64,000 nucleotides of DNA. It comes from CAYMWF01 sp964394085 [NCBI: uncultured Gemmatimonadota bacterium]. GTDB taxonomy: Bacteria > GCA-2686955 > CAYMWF01. The position numbers and the translations under genes were made by a program. The stretch lies in NCBI GenBank assembly GCA_964394085.1, contig CAYMWF010000010.1, forward strand, positions 1 to 64,000. The letters are read 5' to 3'. Under the pieces are notes generated by a model. It made no database searches, was not told the DNA's origin, and saw nothing but the letters and a program-made list of their open reading frames with translations. Positions 21,250-29,753 of the stretch are shown here, piece after piece. How positions within the stretch are numbered: the stretch's first letter is position 1; every line of letters starts with the position of its first letter.

Positions 21250-22260
21250 CTAGAGGTTTTCGAGCATATGATCAACTTCGTCGCAGGTTTTTCTCACTGC
21301 GGCGACGGACCTGCCGAATGCTTCTTTCTCGTCTTCAGTCAGATCGAGTTCGATTATTTCTTCGAGCCCATTATTACCCAGTATTACCGGGACGCCTACG
21401 TACATATCGTCCACACCGTATTTCCCGTCCAGATTGACGCAGGCCGGCATGATTTTACGCTTATCGTAAATGATCGCCTCGGCCATTTCGAGCGCCGCCC
21501 ATGCGGGAGAAACGTAAGCCGATCCGAATCCGAGCAGGCCGACTACTTCGCCGCCCGCTTTCCTTGTCCTGGTTTCAATGGCTTCGAGGGTATCGGCATC
21601 CAGGAATTTGTCCACAGGAATACCTGCGATCTGGCAGGAGCTGCGCACCGGAACCATGGTGTCGCCATGTCCACCCATAACCATCGCATTCACATTTTCA
21701 ACAGAGACATTCGCCGCTTCAGCAACGAAATAGCAGTAGCGGGAAGAATCGAGAACGCCCGCCATACCCAGAAGTTTGTTCTTGGGAGGATTGAGACGCT
21801 TATTCAGCGTATAAACGATTGCATCAAGGGGATTGGCAATCGAGATGATCGTGGCATTCGGGGCATACTGCTTGATTCCATCAGCGACCATGTTGGTTAC
21901 GCGTAGATTGATTGTGAGAAGCTCCTCCCTGGAAGGGAAGGTGCCGTCGGGCCTGGCTTTTCTCGGGACACCGGCGGTGTTGATAATCAAATCCGCTCCT
22001 TCAATGGCGGAATAATCTTTACTGGCTACCAGTTTGACATTCGCATTGACTACCGGAAGACCCTCGGAGATATCCAGGGCTTTGCCTTTTGCGACACTTT
22101 GTTTCGCGAGTACCGCACGACGTTCTTCAGAATCATCCGGACCGACCATCGGTGCGGGATCCACCAGACCGATAGTCTTGGCAAGACCTCTGACCGCTGC
22201 TTCCTGGGCCAGCACGCCACCAATGTACCCGCCACCGATAATTGCAAGTTTATTCAGCAT
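21250..22260 (-). CDS. mdh: Malate dehydrogenase, LDH-like family
   Basis: NAD-dependent oxidation of malate to oxaloacetate. 336 residues; family members usually have about 310-320. The nucleotide fold begins IIGGGYIGG (8-15), catalytic pair D171 (VLDSSRY) and H198 (GGHGDTMVP) is intact, and R100, R111 and R174 fit substrate-binding arginines. Two stretches look longer than usual: about residues 36-56 after the NAD-binding aspartate, and about 102-108 inside the mobile substrate loop (between PRK and SREELL). Arginine in the loop favours malate over lactate. AAAGGAG lies six bases before the ATG. Single-gene unit with its own terminator. Confidence 0.87.
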   Translation of the reverse strand: MLNKLAIIGGGYIGGVLAQEAAVRGLAKTIGLVDPAPMVGPDDSEERRAVLAKQSVAKGKALDISEGLPVVNANVKLVASKDYSAIEGADLIINTAGVPRKARPDGTFPSREELLTINLRVTNMVADGIKQYAPNATIISIANPLDAIVYTLNKRLNPPKNKLLGMAGVLDSSRYCYFVAEAANVSVENVNAMVMGGHGDTMVPVRSSCQIAGIPVDKFLDADTLEAIETRTRKAGGEVVGLLGFGSAYVSPAWAALEMAEAIIYDKRKIMPACVNLDGKYGVDDMYVGVPVILGNNGLEEIIELDLTEDEKEAFGRSVAAVRKTCDEVDHMLENL

Positions 22261-22603
22261 CAGGAACTCCTTTCAGCAAGAATAGCTGTAATCTCGCGTA
22301 AAACATTACGCGGTGTTTGTGTTGACTTCCGCGAACCTCCACCCTTATGGCTGAACCTGGAAAGAGGTATGCGGGAACATATCAAACCACCGGACTGTCT
22401 GCAAGCAAGAATTCGGATATTATCATATCGGAATCAGTTGAAATTTCCACCGCTGGGTAATTCCAAAAATCCCGTTAATCCGGACAATTTAAGATCGTCG
22501 TTATAGGTGGTCGGGCCCGCCCTGTTCAGTATTTCCGCTCTCCATGGGAATATTTTTATTGTTCAAGTATGCAGGTTTCCTGTATAATCATATTTTTCAT
22601 CCT

Positions 22604-22633
22604 GAAGTACTTTCACCCGGGTGAAAGTACTTC
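22604..22633. promoter_or_regulatory. Perfect 30-bp palindrome, probable operator
   Basis: The half site GAAGTACTTTCACCC is followed by its exact reverse complement with no spacer. A perfect -10 box TATAAT lies at 22583-22588, 15 bases before it, so the palindrome would cover about +9 to +38 of a plus-strand transcript; the -35 region is weak (TTGTTC at 22559-22564). It precedes the 2-oxoacid oxidoreductase operon by about 100 bases. No T-run follows. The rest of the gap 22261-22735 shows nothing else I recognise. Confidence 0.55.
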
Positions 22634-22735
22634 TTCCGGTAGCGGTAAGTAGTATTTGGGGAGTTCCGGCACCGGCGGTCCTGAATATTCCGAAAACCGT
22701 TTTTTTCTATGTTTCACCATATAGATTCAGGATAT

Positions 22736-23464
22736 ATGTCAGACCTTTTACCGCAAAAAAGGATTTCAATAATCTGCGGAGGTTTTGGCGCCGGAAAAAC
22801 TGAAGTTGCTGTAAATTACGCCGTTCATCTGGCGCACGAAAACCTGAAGCCGTGCATCGTCGATCTCGACATCGTTAATCCTTATTTCCGGAGTCGGGAA
22901 GCGAGAGACCGAATGGAATCGGCAGGTGTGAAAGTCATCCTGCCGGCGGAGGAGTTCCTCCATGCCGATCTCCCGATAATTTCTCCCAGCATCAAAGGAT
23001 TTCTCCGTTCCGGCGAAAGAACGGGGATACTCGATGTTGGGGGTGATGATGTGGGAGCCCGGGTGCTTGCCAGCTTCGGCGATGCGCTTGTACCCGAGGA
23101 TAATAACCTCCTGCTTGTGATAAATACCAGAAGACCGTTCTTGGATTCGGTTGAGGGATGTATGCGGGTTGCAGAGGAAATTTCGCATGTTACGGGTCTG
23201 GAACCCGGGGGGCTGATCTCCAACACTCACTTAATGAATGAGACGACTCACGATATGATTCTCGATGGGCTCGATGTAGCGGTAGAGACAGGTGAGAACA
23301 TGCATGTCCCGGTCGTATTCCTATCGGTGCTTGCCGAGCATGCTGATGGTGTCAGGGGAAGAACCGGGGATATTCCCATCCTCGAGATGGAGCGGTTAAT
23401 GTTACCTCCATGGAGCCCGGCATTTAAAGGTCCTAAATTGGGGAAAGAGAATTTCAAGCTTTGA
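22736..23464 (+). CDS. MinD/CobQ-like P-loop ATPase at the head of the 2-oxoacid oxidoreductase operon
   Basis: About 242 residues. CGGFGAGKTEVA (near 12-22) is a Walker A motif, DLDIVNPYFRSREA is the switch I/ATP region of the deviant Walker A family, and LDVGGDDVG the Walker B-like strand. The ATG at 22736 has a short AGGA upstream; an ATG at 22709 has no binding site. It sits 13 bases before the ferredoxin subunit gene. ATPases of this type often precede 2-oxoacid:ferredoxin oxidoreductase genes, but their role there is not known to me; cluster loading or assembly is a guess. Confidence 0.7.
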   Translation: MSDLLPQKRISIICGGFGAGKTEVAVNYAVHLAHENLKPCIVDLDIVNPYFRSREARDRMESAGVKVILPAEEFLHADLPIISPSIKGFLRSGERTGILDVGGDDVGARVLASFGDALVPEDNNLLLVINTRRPFLDSVEGCMRVAEEISHVTGLEPGGLISNTHLMNETTHDMILDGLDVAVETGENMHVPVVFLSVLAEHADGVRGRTGDIPILEMERLMLPPWSPAFKGPKLGKENFKL

Positions 23465-23477
23465 CGCGAGGTGTCAA

Positions 23478-23711
23478 GTGCCAAGGATAACAATAGACAG
23501 GGACAGATGCAAGGGATGCGAGCTGTGCACTTCGGTATGTCCACAGCAAATACTCTCGATGTCCGAGGAACTGAATGCCAAGGGTTATTTTTTCGCGAGG
23601 ATGGCGGAGCCGGCAAAATGTATCGGTTGCCGGTTGTGCGCCGTTATATGCCCGGATATTGCCGTCTCAGTGGAAGCCGGCGCCGCGAAATACTGCTTTT
23701 TCGAATATTGA
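23478..23711 (+). CDS. Ferredoxin-like delta subunit of a 2-oxoacid:ferredoxin oxidoreductase
   Basis: 77 residues with two [4Fe-4S] motifs, CKGCELCTSVCP (11-22) and CIGCRLCAVICP (48-59). The GTG start has a GAGGT upstream. It relays electrons from the TPP-bound catalytic subunits to external ferredoxin. It is followed by a 94-base gap before the alpha subunit, the largest inside this operon; I see no terminator there. Confidence 0.9.
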   Translation: MPRITIDRDRCKGCELCTSVCPQQILSMSEELNAKGYFFARMAEPAKCIGCRLCAVICPDIAVSVEAGAAKYCFFEY

Positions 23712-23805
23712 TAACGCCCGGAATGATGGGCTCGAAGATCCGCCGGTTGTATTCGGCAGCCCGGTTCTTCAGAGTTCAACCATATGGCTACGGAGCTGAT
23801 AGAAG

Positions 23806-24876
23806 ATGACCAAGAAGCTCATGAAAGGTAATGAAGCCCTGGCGGAAGCTGCGATTTTCGCTGGCTGCAGAGCATATTTTTGTTATCCGATCACTCCTCA
23901 GACTGAGGTTGCGGAATATCTCGCTCGCAGAATGCCTGAGGTCGGGGGTGTCTTCCTGCAGGCCGAGAGTGAGTTGGCCGCGATCAACATGCTTTTCGGT
24001 GCTTCCGGAGCCGGAGCGAGAGTATTCACTTCCTCCTCGAGCCCGGGTATCAGTCTCATGTCCGAAGGATTATCGTATATTGCCGCAGCAGAACTCCCCA
24101 TTGTTTTGATCAACATCGTCCGTTGCGGCCCGGGTCTCGGCGGAATCCTGCCTTCACAAGGTGACTATTTCCAGGCGACGAAGGGAGGGGGACACGGTGA
24201 CTACCGATGCCTTGTGCTCGCCCCATCGACAATCCAGGAAGCCGCAGATCTGATGGTGGATGCTTTTGATCTCGCAGACAAATACCGAAATCCGGTTCAG
24301 GTTGTGGGGGACGGTATGATCGGACAGATGATGGAACCGGTTGAATTCCACGAGAGCGAGCAAAGCAAGATGCTGCCGTCGAAGGACTGGGCTACCGCAG
24401 GTAAAAAAGGAGGGGCTAAACACCTGGTAAAAAGCCTTTTCCTGGATCCGAACGCGCTCGAGGCGCACAACCTGCATCTTAAGCAAAAATATAACGCCAT
24501 GGAGAGAGATGAGATAAGAGTCGAGACCCATAATGTGGATGACCAATGCGATGCAATCATCGTAGCTTATGGAACGACCGCACGTATCTGCAAAACATCC
24601 ATCGAGATGGCGGCCGGCAGCGGTCTGAAAATCGGCCTGGTCCGACCCATTACGCTTTACCCATTTCCTTATGAAGCTGTTGCAGACGCGGCTCATCTGC
24701 CGCTCGTCAAGTTCGTGCTTTCGGTAGAGATGAGTGTAGGCCAGATGGTCGAGGATGTCGAACGGGCTGTCAAAGGCAAAACACCTGTTCACTTTTTCGG
24801 AAGGGCCGGAGGGGTGGTCCCATCGCCTGAAGAGGTTGCCGCAGAACTGACAAGGCTGGCTGCAAAGCAGCATTGA
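23806..24876 (+). CDS. vorB: 2-oxoacid:ferredoxin oxidoreductase, alpha subunit (VorB/KorA-like)
   Basis: 356 residues. The start LMKGNEALAEAAIFAGC and the YPITPQTEVAEYLA motif are typical of the alpha subunit, where YPITP contacts the substrate and TPP region. The TSSSSPGISLMSEG loop and the GPGLGG segment follow. With the next two genes it forms the enzyme that oxidatively decarboxylates a 2-oxoacid to its acyl-CoA, reducing ferredoxin. VorB (branched-chain oxoacids) and KorA (2-oxoglutarate) are hard to separate by eye, so substrate is open. Confidence 0.88.
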   Translation: MTKKLMKGNEALAEAAIFAGCRAYFCYPITPQTEVAEYLARRMPEVGGVFLQAESELAAINMLFGASGAGARVFTSSSSPGISLMSEGLSYIAAAELPIVLINIVRCGPGLGGILPSQGDYFQATKGGGHGDYRCLVLAPSTIQEAADLMVDAFDLADKYRNPVQVVGDGMIGQMMEPVEFHESEQSKMLPSKDWATAGKKGGAKHLVKSLFLDPNALEAHNLHLKQKYNAMERDEIRVETHNVDDQCDAIIVAYGTTARICKTSIEMAAGSGLKIGLVRPITLYPFPYEAVADAAHLPLVKFVLSVEMSVGQMVEDVERAVKGKTPVHFFGRAGGVVPSPEEVAAELTRLAAKQH

Positions 24877-24904
24877 GCGGGATGCTCGCGGTAAGGAGCG
24901 AATC

Positions 24905-25648
24905 GTGCAGACACTTTTTAGGAAACCTGAAAGTCTAACAGAGAATTATACCCATTATTGCCCGGGTTGCACACACGGCGTAATACACAGGATGATTGCC
25001 GAAGTCATGGACGAGCTGGGAATCGCCGATCGGGCGGTGGGAATCGCACCGGTGGGATGTGCTGTTCTTGCCTATAACTATTTTAACGTGGATTTTCAGG
25101 AAGCGGCTCACGGTCGCGCACCGGCACTGGCAACCGGTGTCAAACGTGTCCAGCCGGAATGTATCGTTTTCACCTACCAGGGAGACGGTGATCTTGCATC
25201 GATTGGAACCGCCGAGATAATACATGCCGCGAACAGAGGGGAAAAGATATCGGTATTCTTCATCAACAACGCGATATACGGGATGACCGGAGGGCAGATG
25301 GCTCCCACTACAATGCCCGGGCAAGTATCGACAACTTGCCCGTTCGGGAGAAATGTTGAAGAGGCAGGGCATCCGATCAGAATCGCCGAACTCCTTTCCA
25401 CGCTTTACACTCCGTCCTATATCGCACGAGTGTCGACCCACAATCCGAAGGAAATAATAGTTGCGAAACGTGCAGTTCGGAAAGCCTTCAGTTACCAGGT
25501 GGAGCACAGGTGTTTCACATTGGTTGAATTTTTGTCAACCTGTCCGACGAACTGGGGGAAGACGCCTGCGGATTCTCTGAAGTGGGTCGAGGAGAATATG
25601 CTGCCGTATTATCCTATCGGCGAGTTTAAGACACCCGAGGAGGGTTGA
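24905..25648 (+). CDS. 2-oxoacid:ferredoxin oxidoreductase, beta (TPP-binding) subunit
   Basis: 247 residues. HYCPGCTHG near the N terminus is the conserved CxxC segment, and GDGDLASIGTAE with FFINNAIYGMTGGQ is the thiamine pyrophosphate motif (GDG...NN) that binds the cofactor phosphate through magnesium. The GTG start has AAGGAG upstream. It lies 28 bases after alpha and 4 bases before gamma. The length suits the short KorB/VorA class. Confidence 0.9.
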   Translation: MQTLFRKPESLTENYTHYCPGCTHGVIHRMIAEVMDELGIADRAVGIAPVGCAVLAYNYFNVDFQEAAHGRAPALATGVKRVQPECIVFTYQGDGDLASIGTAEIIHAANRGEKISVFFINNAIYGMTGGQMAPTTMPGQVSTTCPFGRNVEEAGHPIRIAELLSTLYTPSYIARVSTHNPKEIIVAKRAVRKAFSYQVEHRCFTLVEFLSTCPTNWGKTPADSLKWVEENMLPYYPIGEFKTPEEG

Positions 25649-25652
25649 TAGG

Positions 25653-26186
25653 ATGCAGAAAGATGTCATTTTCTCCGGATTCGGGGGCCAGGGAATTCTC
25701 TTAATCGGTAAAATCCTTGCCGATGTCGGGATGAGCGAGGGCAGGTACGTAACGTGGTTCCCGTCATACGGACCGGAAATGAGGGGTGGAACCGCATACT
25801 GTCAGGTGATTATCTCAGATGACCCCATCGCATCTCCCGTTGTCAGCAATCCGGCTGTGGCGGTCGTTATGAACAGGCCATCCATGGAGAAATTCGGACC
25901 GAAAGTGAAGGAAGGGGGACTCCTCCTGATAAACTCATCGCTGGTTCCGGATGAAACCGATCGGACCGATATCGAAGTTGTGAGGGTACCTGCTAATCAA
26001 CTCGCCCTGGAGGCGGGGAATGCTAGGGCTTCGAACATGGTTATCCTGGGTGCTTTGGCGAGATGTTTCGATCTGGTCTCCAAAGATGGAATCAAAGTAA
26101 AGATTGAGGAAGAATTTCGATCGAAATCCCAGTTCATATCTTCGAACCTGGCAGCTTTCGAAGCTGGATTTTCACACGAAGGTTAA
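25653..26186 (+). CDS. 2-oxoacid:ferredoxin oxidoreductase, gamma subunit
   Basis: 177 residues. GFGGQGILLIGKILADVG (9-26) is the family signature, and the FPSYGPEMRGGTAYCQV segment follows; both are diagnostic of the gamma subunit (KorC/VorC/PorG). It completes a delta-alpha-beta-gamma set in one operon. Starts four bases after the beta stop. Confidence 0.92.
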   Translation: MQKDVIFSGFGGQGILLIGKILADVGMSEGRYVTWFPSYGPEMRGGTAYCQVIISDDPIASPVVSNPAVAVVMNRPSMEKFGPKVKEGGLLLINSSLVPDETDRTDIEVVRVPANQLALEAGNARASNMVILGALARCFDLVSKDGIKVKIEEEFRSKSQFISSNLAAFEAGFSHEG

Positions 26187-26203
26187 AGGATGGTAGTCTG
26201 AAT

Positions 26204-26656
26204 ATGGAATTCAATAAGTCCGATATGAACAGGATTTTGTCCGTTCATAAAGCGGAACCGGCAGCCTTGGTTCAGGTTCTTCAGGATACTCAGATCAAAT
26301 TCAATTATCTACCGAGAGAAGCTCTGGAAGTAATTTCCAGCGCTCTGGATGTTCCGTTCGCGAAAGTCTACAGCGCTGCAACCTTCTATAAAGCCTTCAG
26401 CCTTGAACCCAGAGGCCGGACTCAAGTTAGAGTGTGCATGGGTACCGCGTGCCATGTGAGAGGTGCAACGCTGATACTTGACGAGTTCGAGCGGGCCCTC
26501 GGCATAAAGAGCGGGGGCACCACGGAGGATCTGGAATACTCCCTCGAATCGGTAAATTGTGTTGGAGCCTGCGCCATGGCGCCGGTTGTAGTTGAAAATG
26601 AAAAATATCACGCTGATTGCGATCCTACCGCAGTCAGGAAAATCGCGAAAAGATGA
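26204..26656 (+). CDS. NuoE/HydC-like [2Fe-2S] thioredoxin-fold subunit
   Basis: 150 residues. The N-terminal helical bundle and FNYLPREALEVIS segment are typical, followed by the [2Fe-2S] ligands CMGTAC (near 79-84) and NCVGACAMAP. In complex I, HydABC and HndABCD enzymes this subunit pairs with the flavoprotein encoded next. Its end overlaps the next start as ATGA. Confidence 0.92.
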   Translation: MEFNKSDMNRILSVHKAEPAALVQVLQDTQIKFNYLPREALEVISSALDVPFAKVYSAATFYKAFSLEPRGRTQVRVCMGTACHVRGATLILDEFERALGIKSGGTTEDLEYSLESVNCVGACAMAPVVVENEKYHADCDPTAVRKIAKR

Positions 26657-28545
26657 AGAACCGGAAAATAAACCAGGAATCAGCCATGGGAAAGATCAGG
26701 AATAGAGCCCATCTGAAAGAGATAGCGCATCAGCTCGCCGAAGAGAGAGCCGGCCGTGAAGTTGATATCGTTGTGTGTTGCGGTCCGGGTTGTCTTGCGC
26801 GAGGGAGTGAGAAGATCGCTGATGAATTCGAAAAGGAACTGAAAGCCAGAAAACTGGATGGGAAAGCGAGCGTTCATCTGACCAGAGCGGGTTGCCACGG
26901 TCTTTGTGAAAAAGCTCCCGTGGTAACGATCGAGCCTATGGGGTTTTTCTACCAGACGGTAACCCCCGAAGATGTGCCGGACATAGTCGAAACTACTGTA
27001 ATCGGTCGTAAACCTTTGACGCGGCTTTCGTACAGTGAAAACGGAAAAAAAGAACCTGTAATCAAGTATTCGGATATATCCTTTTACAAAGGACAAACGA
27101 GGATTGCTCTTAGAAATGTAGGCCGAATCGATCCGCTTTCAATAGAGGATTATCTGGCAGCAGGAGGATACGATTCTTTTGCAAAGCTGCTGGACGAGAA
27201 TATCGAAGCGGATACCGTTATTGATGTGATCGAAAAATCCGGACTCAAGGGGCGCGGCGGTGGAGGATTCGGAACAGGCAGGAAGTGGCGCTCATGTAAG
27301 CGGGCGACGGGTGACACCCGGTATGTCATCTGTAACGGTGACGAGGGAGACCCCGGCGCATTCATGGACAGGGCGATCATGGAGGGTGATCCACATTCTG
27401 TAATCGAAGGTATTCTCATCGGTGGATATGCACTTGAAACTTCCCATGGATACATCTACGTGCGTCAGGAGTATCCTCTGGCTGTCAAACATTTGCAGAA
27501 GGCGATCGACGATGCCAGGAGCGCGGGCTTTTTAGGGAAGGGGATCCTCGGGTCTGATTTCAATTTTGATATTAAGATCGACCGAGGAGGCGGCGCATTC
27601 GTTTGTGGTGAATCGAGTGCTTTGATGGCATCGATCGAGGGTCGAGTCGGTGAACCGAGAGCGAAATATATTCATTCGACCGACAGGGGCCTTTTCGACA
27701 AACCAACCGTTCTGAACAACGTTGAAACATGGAACAATGTACCAATGATCATTCAGAAGGGCGCGGATTGGTTCAAGTCCGTTGGAACCGAGAGAGCAAG
27801 CGGCACAAAAGCGTTTTGCCTGACAGGCAATATTAATAATACCGGTTTAGTAGAAGTACCCATGGGCACATCCCTGCGATCGATAATATTCGAATTAGGG
27901 GGAGGTGTGCCGAGCGGTGAATTCAAGGCTGTGCAGACAGGAGGCCCTTCCGGTGGATGTGTACCTGCGTCTCTCCTCGATCTTCCGGTCGATTTCGATG
28001 CGCTTACGGAGGCCGGGGCCATGATGGGATCAGGCGGTATGATCGTGATGGATGATAGTACCTGCATGGTCGATATTTCGAAATACTTTTTGAAATTTCT
28101 GATCGATGAGTCTTGCGGCAAGTGCGTGCCCTGCCGTGAAGGATTGAGGCAGATGTACTACATTCTGTGCGACATCACCGAAGGTAAAGGCAAGCCCGGT
28201 GATCTTGACCGTATAACCGCTCTGGGAGAAGCTATAATCGAAGGCTCTCTTTGTGCTCTTGGGAAATCGGGCCCAAATCCGGTCATCTCGACGATGAAAT
28301 ACTTCGATGAAGAATATAACGCTCACATTTCTGAGAAGAGATGTCCCGGTAAAATTTGCAGACCTTTGATAACATATCGAGTCAATGACAAATGTACTGG
28401 CTGTGTTGTCTGCCAGCGGGTCTGCCCCGAGGATTGTATCGCGGGTGTCAAAAAAGAAGTATTCGTGATCGATGAGGACGCATGCACGAGATGCGGTTCG
28501 TGCCTGGCGGTGTGTAAATTCGACGCGATTGATATTTTCAGTTGA
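26653..28545 (+). CDS. NuoF/HydB-like NADH-binding flavoprotein with extra iron-sulfur domains
   Basis: 630 residues from the ATG at 26653, which overlaps the previous stop as ATGA; an in-frame ATG at 26617 would add 12 residues. Domains in order: a thioredoxin-like [2Fe-2S] domain (C43, C47, C81, C85), the FMN and NADH site with GRGGGGFGTGRKW and NGDEGDPGAFMDR, the [4Fe-4S] motif ESCGKCVPCREG with a distal Cys in GSLCALG, and two C-terminal [4Fe-4S] motifs (CTGCVVCQRVCP, CTRCGSCLAVCK). This four-part layout is that of HydB/HndC, not plain NuoF. It should accept or donate electrons at NAD. Confidence 0.92.
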   Translation: MKNRKINQESAMGKIRNRAHLKEIAHQLAEERAGREVDIVVCCGPGCLARGSEKIADEFEKELKARKLDGKASVHLTRAGCHGLCEKAPVVTIEPMGFFYQTVTPEDVPDIVETTVIGRKPLTRLSYSENGKKEPVIKYSDISFYKGQTRIALRNVGRIDPLSIEDYLAAGGYDSFAKLLDENIEADTVIDVIEKSGLKGRGGGGFGTGRKWRSCKRATGDTRYVICNGDEGDPGAFMDRAIMEGDPHSVIEGILIGGYALETSHGYIYVRQEYPLAVKHLQKAIDDARSAGFLGKGILGSDFNFDIKIDRGGGAFVCGESSALMASIEGRVGEPRAKYIHSTDRGLFDKPTVLNNVETWNNVPMIIQKGADWFKSVGTERASGTKAFCLTGNINNTGLVEVPMGTSLRSIIFELGGGVPSGEFKAVQTGGPSGGCVPASLLDLPVDFDALTEAGAMMGSGGMIVMDDSTCMVDISKYFLKFLIDESCGKCVPCREGLRQMYYILCDITEGKGKPGDLDRITALGEAIIEGSLCALGKSGPNPVISTMKYFDEEYNAHISEKRCPGKICRPLITYRVNDKCTGCVVCQRVCPEDCIAGVKKEVFVIDEDACTRCGSCLAVCKFDAIDIFS

Positions 28546-28555
28546 GGAATACCAG

Positions 28556-29317
28556 ATGGTAGAGTTCACCATTGACGGCCGCAAATACAAGGCCGATAAG
28601 GGCGAGGTGATACTCGCAGTTGCTCGCAGGCACGGTATCTTTATCCCGACCCTCTGCTTTCACGATGCTCTGGAGGGGTGGGGGGCTTGCCGAATGTGCA
28701 TGGTCGAGATTACCAAACCCTCCTGGGATGGATGGAGCAAGCTTGTAACCGCCTGTCTATTTCCGGTCGAGCAGGATCTTATTATTTCCACGACCTCCGA
28801 GAGGGTCACAGCGGTCAGGAAAATCGTGCTGGATCTCCTCCTTGCCCGATGTCCGGATTCCGAAGTAATCAGGGATTTTGCAGCTGAATACGGTGTCGAG
28901 GAAACGAGTTTCCGCCCCCTCGATAAGAAAGATAACTGCATCCTCTGCGGTTTATGCGTGCGGCTCTGCGAAATGCAAGGCACATCCGCGATCGCAACAA
29001 TCAACCGTGGTGTTGAAAAAATGGTCGACACACCTTTCAATGATCCGAATCCGGATTGCATAGGATGCCTTGTCTGTGCTCGTAATTGTCCCACCGGGAC
29101 GATCGATTTCGAAGAAACATCGAGAACCAGAAAAATTTGGGGCGGAAGTTTCGACCTGAATCATTGCACCGTATGCGGGAAGGCTCACATTACTGTATCC
29201 CAGGCATACTTTTACGCCATGAAGAGCGGATTACCAGTTGAGTATTACGAAGAGTGCGACGAATGCAGGAGAAAAGAGACAGCTAAAAAGTTCAGCGACC
29301 TGCTGGTGGAGTCGTAG
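28556..29317 (+). CDS. NuoG/HydA N-terminal-like iron-sulfur subunit without a catalytic domain
   Basis: 253 residues from the ATG at 28556 (GAGGA seven bases upstream; a longer in-frame ORF overlaps the previous gene). A [2Fe-2S] ferredoxin domain (C34, C45, C48, C67) is followed by two [4Fe-4S] motifs (C128/131/134/138 and C168/171/174/178). The His-Cys cluster segment of NuoG is replaced by LLLARCPDSEVIRDF. The protein stops where HydA would continue into the H-cluster or NuoG into its molybdopterin-like domain. The tail carries two extra CxxC pairs, C204/C207 and C234/C237, perhaps a further metal site. Confidence 0.85.
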   Translation: MVEFTIDGRKYKADKGEVILAVARRHGIFIPTLCFHDALEGWGACRMCMVEITKPSWDGWSKLVTACLFPVEQDLIISTTSERVTAVRKIVLDLLLARCPDSEVIRDFAAEYGVEETSFRPLDKKDNCILCGLCVRLCEMQGTSAIATINRGVEKMVDTPFNDPNPDCIGCLVCARNCPTGTIDFEETSRTRKIWGGSFDLNHCTVCGKAHITVSQAYFYAMKSGLPVEYYEECDECRRKETAKKFSDLLVES

Positions 29318-29749
29318 ATGAAAACACTATTCGATAAAAAGACCCGAAAATCGATGACGATAACCCCTGAACATTGTATTGGGTGCAGAACATGCGAACT
29401 CGCCTGCGCTTTCTCTCACCAGGCTGGGGCAGAATTCAAGCCGGCAAAACCACGGATATATATTCGGAAAACGGGGGAAGAATGTTTTATTCCTCTCGTT
29501 TGCCTGCAATGCGATGAAGCAGCATGCGTCAGCGCCTGCCTGTTCGGATCCATGTATAAAATTGAAGAAGCGGGAACTGTTGAACACGATAAGGACAGAT
29601 GTGTAGGGTGTCTGGCGTGTTTGTCCGCTTGCCCGTTCGGCAATATCGTCCTGGATGATGATAATTTCCATGTCTTGAAGTGCGATCTCTGCAATGGTGA
29701 CCCGATGTGCGCCAGGTTCTGTCCAACGGAAGCTTTAACAACCGGCTGA
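29318..29749 (+). CDS. Four-cluster ferredoxin (HycB/AOR iron-sulfur subunit type)
   Basis: 143 residues with sixteen cysteines in four [4Fe-4S] sets: C20/23/26/30, C62/65/70/74, C95/98/101/105 and C122/125/131/135. The pattern is that of electron-transfer subunits such as HycB, CooF or the small subunit of some aldehyde oxidoreductases. Starts on the base after the previous stop. No aldehyde oxidoreductase or hydrogenase catalytic gene is nearby, so it probably wires the 2-oxoacid oxidoreductase to the NADH module. Confidence 0.88.
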   Translation: MKTLFDKKTRKSMTITPEHCIGCRTCELACAFSHQAGAEFKPAKPRIYIRKTGEECFIPLVCLQCDEAACVSACLFGSMYKIEEAGTVEHDKDRCVGCLACLSACPFGNIVLDDDNFHVLKCDLCNGDPMCARFCPTEALTTG

Positions 29750-29753
29750 ACGG

